The notes below the pieces were generated by a model that did no database searches, was not told where the DNA came from, and saw nothing but the letters and a program-made list of their open reading frames with translations. Source: Caulobacter sp031457805 (lineage in GTDB: Bacteria > Pseudomonadota > Alphaproteobacteria > Caulobacterales > Caulobacteraceae). Taken from it: a DNA stretch of 64,000 nt. The stretch spans positions 248,001 to 312,000 of the forward strand of contig NZ_JAVDXI010000005.1 in the NCBI RefSeq assembly GCF_031457805.1, in the 5' to 3' direction. Shown here piece by piece: positions 52,780 to 60,219 of the stretch; position 1 is the stretch's first letter, and each line of letters starts with the position of its first letter. The translations under genes were made by a program, and so were the position numbers.

Positions 52780-53835
52780 ATGTCCCGCTCGCGACTCATC
52801 TTCGCCGTCTGCGCTCTCGCCTTGGCCGCGCCCACGATCGTGGTCGGCTGGCAGCGCGCCGACGCCGCCTTCGAGGCTCAACGCGCCAAGGACCGCCAGC
52901 TCGCCGCCGACACCCGGCGCGAGATCGAGGATCTGCGGGCCGAGCTTGATCGACTGGACCACGCCCGCATCGCCGCCGGGGTGGATGTCGACGCCAAGCG
53001 CGCGCGGCTGGAGGCGCTGAACGCGCGCGAAAACAAGATCCTCAGCGACCTTGGGCAGAACCGGCAGCGCCTGTCGCGCCTGCTCTCAGCGCTGCAGATG
53101 TTCCGCCGGGATCCGCCGCCGGCCCTGCTGGTCTCGCCGGGCGACGCGCGCGACGCGGTGCGGGCGGCCATCCTGATCCGGGCGATGACGCCCGAACTGA
53201 AGCAGAGAGCCGACGCCTATGGCCGTCAGGCCGTCGCGGTCGGGGCGCTGCGCCGCGAGGCCGCCGCCGCGTCGGCCGAGCTGTTCACCGCCGAAAGCGT
53301 CGTCGCCGACCGAAAGGGCGAGATCGAACGGCTGATCATCGAAAAGACCGAGCTGGAACGCGCCTACGCTCAGGAGACCCTGACCCAGGCCAACGAACTG
53401 AAAACCCTCGGCGCCCTGACCGACGGTCTCGGAAACGCACAGCCCAGCGGCCCGCTCTCCCTTCGCCCCCCGACGCAGGGCGCGATCATCCGTCGCTTTG
53501 GCCAGGAGATGACCGCAGGCGGCAAATCGCCGGGCCTGACGCTCCGGCCTGAAAGAGGCGCGACCATCGCCGCGCCCGCAGGCGGCGTCGTCGAATACGC
53601 CGGCGCGCTGAACGGCTGGGGCGCGGTGCTGATCCTGCGGGTGCAAGGCGCCTATCACGTCGTCCTGGCGGGCCTGGATCAGATCACCGTCTCGCCCGGA
53701 CAATCTGTCGCGCCTGGCGCCCCGGTCGGCAAGATGCCTGCCCCTGTATCCTCCGAGCCGGAGCTCTATATGGAGGTTCGGGAAAACGGCGAGCCGGCCG
53801 ATCCGGAGCGTTGGCTGAAACAGGAGTCGCGATAG
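52780..53835 (+). CDS. EnvC-like murein hydrolase activator (LytM, degenerate)
   Basis: 351 residues. Signal anchor at about 5-28, then two coiled-coil blocks (about 28-110 and 140-215; QRAKDRQLAADTRREIEDL, EALNARENKILSDLGQ), and a C-terminal M23/LytM domain from about 245. The zinc ligands are missing: RPERGATIAAPAGG stands where HxGxD is expected and GAYHVVLAGL where HxH is expected. This is the EnvC pattern of an amidase activator rather than a peptidase, acting in the periplasm at division. Start at 52780 within 17 bp of rlmH; ctpA follows. Confidence 0.88.
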   Translation: MSRSRLIFAVCALALAAPTIVVGWQRADAAFEAQRAKDRQLAADTRREIEDLRAELDRLDHARIAAGVDVDAKRARLEALNARENKILSDLGQNRQRLSRLLSALQMFRRDPPPALLVSPGDARDAVRAAILIRAMTPELKQRADAYGRQAVAVGALRREAAAASAELFTAESVVADRKGEIERLIIEKTELERAYAQETLTQANELKTLGALTDGLGNAQPSGPLSLRPPTQGAIIRRFGQEMTAGGKSPGLTLRPERGATIAAPAGGVVEYAGALNGWGAVLILRVQGAYHVVLAGLDQITVSPGQSVAPGAPVGKMPAPVSSEPELYMEVRENGEPADPERWLKQESR

Positions 53836-53948
53836 TCGACTTTTTCAGTAATTGTGGCCGTAATTATACCTCCGGTCACGGACAGGGTTGGTCGGGGCTA
53901 AACACGGTTTGCGGCGCCGCGCGCCGCTAGGGAGCCTTCTGGGCCTTT

Positions 53949-55343
53949 ATGCGCAAGTACCTGCTCATTGGCGTTTCGGCCTTCGTCCTCGGCGCGGGAA
54001 CGATGGCCTATATCAGTCCCATCGCCCAGGCGAACAACGCCCCGAAGGCCCAGACCTACAAGCTGCTGGAGCTGTTCGGCGACGTGCTGGGCACGGTCGA
54101 GGACCAGTACGTCACCGAGGTCGATGACAAAAAACTGATCGAAGCGGCGCTGGACGGCATGCTGACCAGCCTGGACCCGCACTCGGGTTACCTGTCGCCC
54201 GATAGCTACGAAGACATGCAGGACACCACGCGCGGCGAGTACGGCGGGCTTGGCCTGGAGGTCACCAGTGAAGAGGGCGTGGTCAAGGTGATCTCGCCGA
54301 TGGACGGCACCCCCGCCTCGCGCGCCGGCATCCAGGCCGGCGACTACATCACCGCCGTCAACGGCCAGAGCGTTCTGGGCCTGACCGTCAACGAAGCGGT
54401 CAAGCAGATGCGCGGCACGGCCGGCGAGGCCGTCACCCTCACCATCGCGCGCGACAAGACCGACCCGTTCGACGTCAAGCTGGTGCGCGAGGTGATCAAG
54501 CCCAAGGCCGCCATCGCCCGCATGGAGGGCGACTATGGCTATGTCCGCCTGCCCGGCTTCAACGAAAAGGCCACTGACGCCCTATCCAGCTCGGTCAACG
54601 AGCTGAAGTCCAAGAACCCGAAGATGAAGGGCCTGATCCTGGATCTGCGGAACAATCCGGGCGGTCTTCTGGACCAGGCGGTCGGCGTCGCCGACGTGTT
54701 CCTGGACGGTGGCGAGGTGGTCAGCCAGCGCGGCCGCGATCCGCGCAACATCCAGCGCTACAACGCCCGGGGCGGCGACATGCTGAACGGCCTTCCGATG
54801 GTTGTCCTGATCAACCAGGGCTCGGCCTCGGCGGCCGAGATCGTGGCCGGCGCCCTGCAGGACCGCAAGCGCGCCGAGGTGGTCGGCCTGACCAGCTTCG
54901 GCAAGGGCTCGGTGCAGACCGTGATCCCGCTGCGCGGCGGCGCCGACGGCGCGCTGAAACTGACCACGGCCAAATACTTCACGCCGTCCGGCCGGTCGAT
55001 CCAGAAGACCGGCATCGCGCCGGACCTCGAGGTCGCCCAGACCCGCGACCAGGCCCAGGACATCGCCAACCGCGTCTGGTTCAGCGAGGCCAGCTTCAAG
55101 AACGCGCTGAACGCCGACGAGGGCAAGACCCGGGTGGCGCCGCACGCGCCGGCCGAGGCTCCGCCCACCGGCTTTGACGACAAGAAGGGCGACTTCCAGC
55201 TGCAACGCGCGATCGCGGTGCTGCAGGCTGGCGGCGTCGCCAAGACGCCGAAGCTGCCCAAGCCGGCCGCCAAGGTCGCCGAGGTCACCGCCAAGGCCGC
55301 TGCGGCGGCCGGCGGCAAGGCGCCGGTCACCGAGGTCAAGTAG
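53949..55343 (+). CDS. ctpA: S41 C-terminal processing peptidase
   Basis: 464 residues. Signal peptide/anchor about 1-28, helical region, PDZ domain about 98-175, and S41 protease core about 185-365. The Ser-Lys dyad is Ser294 (NQGSASAAE) and Lys319 (SFGKGS), 25 residues apart as usual. GILDLRNNPGG is near 229-239. C-terminal 60 residues are Ala/Lys/Pro-rich. Cleaves periplasmic proteins at their C-termini. The EnvC-CtpA order is conserved in proteobacteria. A terminator follows. Confidence 0.95.
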   Translation: MRKYLLIGVSAFVLGAGTMAYISPIAQANNAPKAQTYKLLELFGDVLGTVEDQYVTEVDDKKLIEAALDGMLTSLDPHSGYLSPDSYEDMQDTTRGEYGGLGLEVTSEEGVVKVISPMDGTPASRAGIQAGDYITAVNGQSVLGLTVNEAVKQMRGTAGEAVTLTIARDKTDPFDVKLVREVIKPKAAIARMEGDYGYVRLPGFNEKATDALSSSVNELKSKNPKMKGLILDLRNNPGGLLDQAVGVADVFLDGGEVVSQRGRDPRNIQRYNARGGDMLNGLPMVVLINQGSASAAEIVAGALQDRKRAEVVGLTSFGKGSVQTVIPLRGGADGALKLTTAKYFTPSGRSIQKTGIAPDLEVAQTRDQAQDIANRVWFSEASFKNALNADEGKTRVAPHAPAEAPPTGFDDKKGDFQLQRAIAVLQAGGVAKTPKLPKPAAKVAEVTAKAAAAAGGKAPVTEVK

Positions 55344-55370
55344 GCGACGATCCCGAACCCTTCAAACGTC

Positions 55371-55407
55371 AACGCCGCCCCGGGTCTCCGGGGCGGCGTT
55401 TTCGGTT
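55371..55407 (+). terminator. Intrinsic terminator after ctpA
   Basis: Perfect 13-bp stem AACGCCGCCCCGG/CCGGGGCGGCGTT (55371-55383 and 55388-55400) with a 4-nt loop, followed by TTCGGTTT. It lies 28 bp past the ctpA stop and before the convergent receptor gene. Confidence 0.88.
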
Positions 55408-55422
55408 TCAGGGCGGCTGTCT

Positions 55423-57813
55423 CTAGAAGTCGGCCGAGATCGTGAACTGCACGGTCCTCGGCGGCGCGGAACGGAAGCTGGCGGCGGTGTTCACCGTCGT
55501 GCTGATCGTGCCCAGATAGTCCTTGTCGAGCAGGTTATCGATATTGACCCGCGCCTTGATCTGGCTGAACGGCCCCGCTGCGAAGCCGTCGCCGATGTCG
55601 ATATAGGCGTTGACGATCGTATAGCCGCCGACCTTCTCGCTGTTGATGAAGTTGGTGAACCGGCTCTCCAGATGGCGCGCCGAGACGTTCATCAGAAGGC
55701 CGTCGAAGGGCTCAACCGTCAGGCCGCCCTGAACGACCCAGTCGGGGAAGTCCGGCACCTTCTTGCCGGCGATGGCCAGGGTGGTGGCCGCCGCCGTCGT
55801 GCTGGCGCGGTAGTTCAGGACGTCGTCCTGGAACTTGGCGCTGTTGTACGAGACGTTGGCGTTGAAATAGGCCTTGCCCGCCAGGAACTCCGGCTTCCAC
55901 TGGCCGCTGAACTCGACGCCCTTGGCCCGCACCGCCCCGACGTTCTGGAAGAAGGTCTCGGTGATCCCGCCGCCGCCTGGCACCAGAGCGGCGAACGACT
56001 GCAGGCGGTTCTTGAACTCCGTCTGATAGACCACGACCGAAGCGTTGAACGTCTTGTGGTTGGCGCGATAGCCAAGCTCCCAGTTCGTCGAGGTCTCGGG
56101 ATCGGGGCCCGCGACCGTCGGGCTGGCGGCTGAGAAGATGTCGTCGGCGCCGCGGGGCAGCGCCATGTTCTCCGAATAGGAGGCGAACACCTGATCGCGC
56201 CCGGTCAGGCTGTAGACCCCGCCGACCTGGGGCAGGAAGCTGTCCTTCCAGTTGTCCTTCAGCATCGGGCGACGGCGGTTGATATAGTCGTTCGGGTTGC
56301 GATAGCCCGAGATCTTGTAGTCGATGTCAGTCGCCTTGAAGCCGAGCTCCAGCTTCAGCTTGGAGTCCATCAGAGTCAGGGTGTCCTTCAGGAAGAACTG
56401 CTTGGTCTCGCGCAGCGACTTGTAGTCGCGCTGGGCGTGAACCCGCTCGTTGAAGAGCGGCGCGCCGTCGGGGTTGCCGCCCTCGACATTGTAGCGGTTC
56501 TGAGTGCGGTGATAGTCGTCGTTCTCGAGCCAGAGGCCGGCCTCGATCTTGTTGAAGCCGACATGCCAGGCCAGCTTGGCGGTCACCCCCTGGCGGATGC
56601 CGTCCACGCCCGACAGGCCGTACTGGATGCCCTTGGGCGCGAACAGGCCCGGCACGATCAGGCGCTGGGCGTTGTGGCTGGCCAATGATGTCGCGTAGGC
56701 CTCGGGCGAAACGCCGTAGCCGCCCTTGTCCTCGTAATAGGCCGTGGTGGTCAGGTCGAGGCTCTCGCCCAGTGGCGTGTTCAGCGTCAGGCCATAGAGG
56801 TGGTCCTTCCGCTTGTTGATCGCGAACTTGTAGTACTGCGCGTAGCCGGCGTTGGAGTACGGCACGCCCGCCACCGCTTCGGGAAGGCTGGCGGTGGGGA
56901 TGGTGATCGCCGTGCCGAACGGAACCGACGTCGGCGGCACGCCCAGATAGGCGAAATAGCGGCCCTTGCGACCGAAGAGATCGCCAGCCGTCCCCGCGTA
57001 CTGGGCCTTGGTGATCGACGGGCTGTCGTAGTCGAAATAGTCGTTGTGCACGGTCTGGAAGGTGACGTCACCGCCGTTGGGCAGGTCGTACTTCAGCTTG
57101 CCCTCATAGTGCTTGCGATCGATCGTGCCGGGGCCGCGCCACAGGTCGCCCTTGATCCACGACCCGCTCACATAGCCCGACAGCGGTCCCACCTTGCCCA
57201 TCTCAAGCCGCAGGAAAGTGCGGCGAAGGTCGTCGCTTCCGAAGGTCTGGCTAATCGCGCCCCCCGCCTCCTGAGACGGCGCCTGGGTGAAGTAGTCGAC
57301 GATCGGGCCGAGCGACGCGTAGCTGGGCAGGGCCACGTCGCCGGCGCCGGAGGAGGCCGTCACCCGCAGCAGGTTCTCGTTGTCGACATAGCGATAGATC
57401 GGGCTGCCGCCGAACTGGTCGCTGCGCCCCATCGGAATGTTGTCCAGCAGGAACCCGATCTGCTGGAAGTTGAAGGCCCGCACCGAGACCGAGTTGCCGA
57501 ATTCGTACATGCCCAGCGCGTCATTGGCCTGGACGTTGAAGCCCGGCAGGCTCTCCAGCATCTTCAGGCCCGTAATGCCGGCGGGGGCTGACAGCAGGGC
57601 CTCGCGCGTGATCGAGACGGTCGCGGTGGCCCGATCGGTGCCGATGGCGACGCTGGCCTCCGACAGGCGCTTGCCTGTCACCACCACGGCGTCGACTTCG
57701 GCGGCCTTGTCCGCCTCCTGAGCGGACGCGGCGGTCGCGCCGCCCAACAAGGAGGCGGCCAGGAGGAGCGCCTTAAAGCGAGCGGCGTCGCGGGCGGGTC
57801 TGCGAGAAGTCAT
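55423..57813 (-). CDS. TonB-dependent outer-membrane receptor
   Basis: 796 residues. Signal peptide about 1-32 (GATAASAQ), TonB-box region/plug domain about 40-160 (VVVTGKRLSEASVAIG; LDNIPMGRSDQFGG) and a 22-strand barrel ending VQFTISADF with terminal Phe. It takes up a ligand using TonB energy. The ATG at 57813 is chosen; the frame also opens at TTG 57825. The leader, about 480 nt from a likely promoter, holds a tandem glycine riboswitch, so glycine or a glycine-linked compound may control it. No cargo-specific motif is recognised. Confidence 0.93.
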   Translation of the reverse strand: MTSRRPARDAARFKALLLAASLLGGATAASAQEADKAAEVDAVVVTGKRLSEASVAIGTDRATATVSITREALLSAPAGITGLKMLESLPGFNVQANDALGMYEFGNSVSVRAFNFQQIGFLLDNIPMGRSDQFGGSPIYRYVDNENLLRVTASSGAGDVALPSYASLGPIVDYFTQAPSQEAGGAISQTFGSDDLRRTFLRLEMGKVGPLSGYVSGSWIKGDLWRGPGTIDRKHYEGKLKYDLPNGGDVTFQTVHNDYFDYDSPSITKAQYAGTAGDLFGRKGRYFAYLGVPPTSVPFGTAITIPTASLPEAVAGVPYSNAGYAQYYKFAINKRKDHLYGLTLNTPLGESLDLTTTAYYEDKGGYGVSPEAYATSLASHNAQRLIVPGLFAPKGIQYGLSGVDGIRQGVTAKLAWHVGFNKIEAGLWLENDDYHRTQNRYNVEGGNPDGAPLFNERVHAQRDYKSLRETKQFFLKDTLTLMDSKLKLELGFKATDIDYKISGYRNPNDYINRRRPMLKDNWKDSFLPQVGGVYSLTGRDQVFASYSENMALPRGADDIFSAASPTVAGPDPETSTNWELGYRANHKTFNASVVVYQTEFKNRLQSFAALVPGGGGITETFFQNVGAVRAKGVEFSGQWKPEFLAGKAYFNANVSYNSAKFQDDVLNYRASTTAAATTLAIAGKKVPDFPDWVVQGGLTVEPFDGLLMNVSARHLESRFTNFINSEKVGGYTIVNAYIDIGDGFAAGPFSQIKARVNIDNLLDKDYLGTISTTVNTAASFRSAPPRTVQFTISADF

Positions 57814-58096
57814 GACTATCCCCAATCATGTTGACCCGCTCAGCGTCACAAGGGGGAAAATCCAGGTAAACCCTCTGGAAATAAAAACATGGAAACAAGA
57901 CCACTTCGTCAAAAGCTTATGCAACATCTGTTTGATTTTAAGTCACGATCAATATTCTATAATCGAATCGAAACGACTTAACCGCGAAAGCCCGACCGGC
58001 GATCGCGTTACTGAATTACGGAACATCTACGGAGGCTATACGCTAGTGATGACACACAGGGGCTTGGACGCGCCGAAGCGACACGCCTTCTGCCCC

Positions 58097-58295
58097 CGCT
58101 GTCCTTGGCGCCTGAGAGATTCAGCAGCCGGCCAAGGGCCGGCGGGCCTTGCTCCTTCGGCGAGGGCGGCTAGAGCCTCGCGCTCTAGCGCCCTGCTTTC
58201 CAGCGTTCAACGTCTCGCGCGGTCCTTTTGCTTGAGCGTTTCCGGGGCGGTTTCGCCTTCAGCGCCGGGCGAGGCCCGGTCTCTCCCGCGAGAGG
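58097..58295 (-). promoter_or_regulatory. Tandem glycine riboswitch
   Basis: Two glycine aptamers read on the minus strand. Aptamer 1 (58295-58211): P1 CTCGCG/CGCGAG, GGGAGAGACC, GCTGAAGGCGAAACC, then GGAAACGCTCAAGCAAAAGGACCG. Aptamer 2 (58205-58097): P1 CGCTG/CAGCG, GGAAAGC, TCGCCGAAGGAGCAAGG, then AATCTCTCAGGCGCCAAGGACAGCG. The spacer is 8 nt, typical of cooperative tandems. These are the RF00504 consensus blocks. The only downstream gene on this strand is the TonB-dependent receptor 283 nt further on. ON or OFF mode cannot be decided by eye. Confidence 0.93.
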
Positions 58296-58303
58296 CCCTC
58301 AGG

Positions 58304-58329
58304 GGACGAGCATGAGTCAGGAACGTCAA
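58304..58329 (-). promoter_or_regulatory. Promoter of the glycine riboswitch
   Basis: On the minus strand TTGACG (58329-58324) is followed by GCTCGTCC (58311-58304), resembling the Caulobacter housekeeping pattern TTGAC-GS then GCTANAWC at the allowed spacing. Expected start of transcription is about 58298, just before aptamer 1. Confidence 0.65.
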
Positions 58330-58451
58330 TCCGCGTCCGGAAGACTTTTCGACAGCTTGACGCCTGCGCTCGCGTCTGTTGCAGAAAACGATGATTTCAG
58401 CGGCGCCCGCGTCGCCGCGCCGCGCCCTGGATCGGCGCTGGCCATATCTCG

Positions 58452-58459
58452 TTAACCAT
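58452..58459. promoter_or_regulatory. CtrA half-site before the deacetylase gene
   Basis: TTAACCAT is the second motif form reported for CtrA-controlled Caulobacter promoters. It lies 34 bp before the ATG at 58494. The short motif may occur by chance. Confidence 0.4.
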
Positions 58460-58493
58460 ATCTTCGAAGCTTGCCCTCTAGGGTGAAGACGTC

Positions 58494-59678
58494 ATGGCCG
58501 TCTCGTTCTCGCGCAAGCCCGCCTACGCCGCCGCCGCGCCCGCACCGGGCGTGCCTGGAGATCTGCGCGCCAAGCTCATGGCGGCGATCAGCAATCCCTA
58601 TATCAGCGCCAGCGGCGCGGCCCTGCTGTTCCTGGCCTCGGTCGCGACGCTCGTCCTGATCACCAGCGATCCGCACGCGGGCTCGCCGGTGATTCGCCTC
58701 GAACTGACCAAGATCGGCGCCACCAAGAACGCACCCGAGGGCTGGCGCGAGGCGCTGGGCGGAGATCCGGCGCACGAAGCCAGCCTCGTTCCTGGCGAGC
58801 TGGGCCTATCGGCCAATCCGTTCGGCCCGATCATGGCCAAGGCCGAGGGCGAGGCGCCCATCGCCGAAGGCCTGGAAAACGCGACCGCCATCCCGCAAGG
58901 ACCTGGATTGCCCCAGGCCCCGCTCGCCGGCTTGAGCGCGCCCGGGCCTGGCGGTGGCCTCTTGCCGATCATCGCCGCCGACGGCCGCACGGCCGCCGAG
59001 GCCTACGCCCGTCCGTTCACGCCGAACGGTCGCCCCAAGGTCTCGGTCGTCATCGGCGGCCTTGGCTTGAACGCCCAGACCACCCGCGCGGCGATCGAGA
59101 CTCTGCCCGGCGAGATCACCCTGTCCTTCGCCCCCTACGCGGAGGGCCTGCAAGGCTGGATCGACCTGGCCCGCGCGCACGGCCACGAGGTGCTGCTGGA
59201 AACGCCGATGGAGCCGGCGGACTATCCGGCGAACGACCCTGGCCCCTACACGCTGATCGCGACCAACCGGCCTGACGACACCGTGCGCAAGCTGGAATGG
59301 CTGATGTCGCGCGCCACCGGCTATTTTGGTCTGTCGAATTATCTCGGCGCGCGCTTCGTCGACAACGACCAGGCGATGAACACATTCAACGCCACGCTGA
59401 AGGCCCGAGGCCTGGCCTTCATCGACGACGGCCTTGCCGCTCGCCGGGCGGGCCCCATCCCCCGCGCCTCCGCCGACCGGGTGATCGATGACGAACTGTC
59501 CGCCAGCGCCATCGACGCCCAGCTTCGCGCCCTGGAGACCGGCGCGGCCGGACGGGGCCAGTCCATGGGCTCGGGCTTCGCCTATCCCGTGACGATCAAT
59601 CAGGTGCGAACCTGGGCCGCAGGCCTGCAGGCGCGCGGGATCCAGCTAGCCCCCGCCTCGGCCCTGGCGCATCGCTGA
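58494..59678 (+). CDS. Divergent polysaccharide deacetylase family protein
   Basis: 394 residues. One transmembrane helix (about 43-62) anchors an extracytoplasmic domain: Ala/Gly/Pro-rich linker to about 175, then the divergent polysaccharide deacetylase fold (PF04748): KVSVVIGGLGLNAQTTRAAI near 179-198, HEVLLETPMEP near 228-238, and GYFGLSNYLGARFVDNDQAM near 276-295. Metal ligands are only partly kept, as usual in this group. Probably acts on cell wall or exported glycans. Next to rppH, 22 bp apart. Confidence 0.88.
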   Translation: MAVSFSRKPAYAAAAPAPGVPGDLRAKLMAAISNPYISASGAALLFLASVATLVLITSDPHAGSPVIRLELTKIGATKNAPEGWREALGGDPAHEASLVPGELGLSANPFGPIMAKAEGEAPIAEGLENATAIPQGPGLPQAPLAGLSAPGPGGGLLPIIAADGRTAAEAYARPFTPNGRPKVSVVIGGLGLNAQTTRAAIETLPGEITLSFAPYAEGLQGWIDLARAHGHEVLLETPMEPADYPANDPGPYTLIATNRPDDTVRKLEWLMSRATGYFGLSNYLGARFVDNDQAMNTFNATLKARGLAFIDDGLAARRAGPIPRASADRVIDDELSASAIDAQLRALETGAAGRGQSMGSGFAYPVTINQVRTWAAGLQARGIQLAPASALAHR

Positions 59679-59700
59679 GCGCCCTGAGATAAGGTCCGCC

Positions 59701-60189
59701 ATGACTGAGCTGGACCATCCTCACCATCGCCCCAATGTCGGCGTCGTGCTGTTTAACCCGGATGGCCGCGTCTGGCTGGGCCGTCGCCATCGTCAGGCTC
59801 CGCCCTACAACTGGCAGTTTCCGCAAGGCGGCGTGGATGACGGCGAGGATCTCGAAGCCGCGGCCCGTCGCGAGCTCGCCGAAGAGACCGGCGTAACGTC
59901 CGTGGAGCTTCTCGGACGCACCGAGGGCTGGATCACCTACGACTTCCCGCCGGAGGTCCTGGCCAATCCGAAACAGGCCCGAGGCTGGCGGGGGCAGAAG
60001 CAGGTCTGGTTCGCCTATCGTTTCGTCGGCGAAGAGTCGGAGATCAATCTGGAAGCGGACGAACACGTCGAGTTCGACGCGTGGCGATGGGGCAGGCTCG
60101 ACGAAACGCCCGAACTGATCGTACCCTTCAAACGCGGGGTTTACGAAGCAGTGGTCGCCGCGTTCCAGGGGTTCGCGCGCGGGGCCTGA
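59701..60189 (+). CDS. rppH: RNA pyrophosphohydrolase
   Basis: 162-residue Nudix hydrolase that removes pyrophosphate from 5' ends of mRNA and dinucleoside polyphosphates. The Nudix box spans Gly43 to Val65 with Glu49, REL 57-59 and EE 61-62 all in place. N-terminal RPNVGVVLFNPDGRVWLGRR and FPQGGVDDGE are diagnostic of RppH/NudH. Follows the deacetylase by 22 bp, likely same transcript. Confidence 0.96.
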   Translation: MTELDHPHHRPNVGVVLFNPDGRVWLGRRHRQAPPYNWQFPQGGVDDGEDLEAAARRELAEETGVTSVELLGRTEGWITYDFPPEVLANPKQARGWRGQKQVWFAYRFVGEESEINLEADEHVEFDAWRWGRLDETPELIVPFKRGVYEAVVAAFQGFARGA

Positions 60190-60219
60190 TCTGTCGTCCG
60201 CCGCGAAGGGGAGAGTTGG

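Larger units (their letters stand above)
57814..58493. other. Long intergenic region, receptor leader and divergent promoter
   Basis: 680 bp without a real gene. 57814-58096 is an AT-rich leader downstream of the aptamers; it shows a hairpin around GGCGTGTCGC/GCGCGTCC-like arms (58055-58096) but no clear terminator. 58097-58295 is the tandem riboswitch, 58304-58329 its promoter. 58330-58493 has the upstream region of the deacetylase gene, with TTAACCAT at 58452-58459. Confidence 0.8.

Noticed and set aside
57985..58062. 25-codon minus-strand open frame in the receptor leader
   Set aside because: No Shine-Dalgarno, no start context and no recognisable peptide; not enough to call a leader peptide.
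57812..58315. 167-codon open frame on the plus strand over the riboswitch region
   Set aside because: It is the complement of the aptamers and leader; composition is unlike a protein and no ribosome-binding site is seen.
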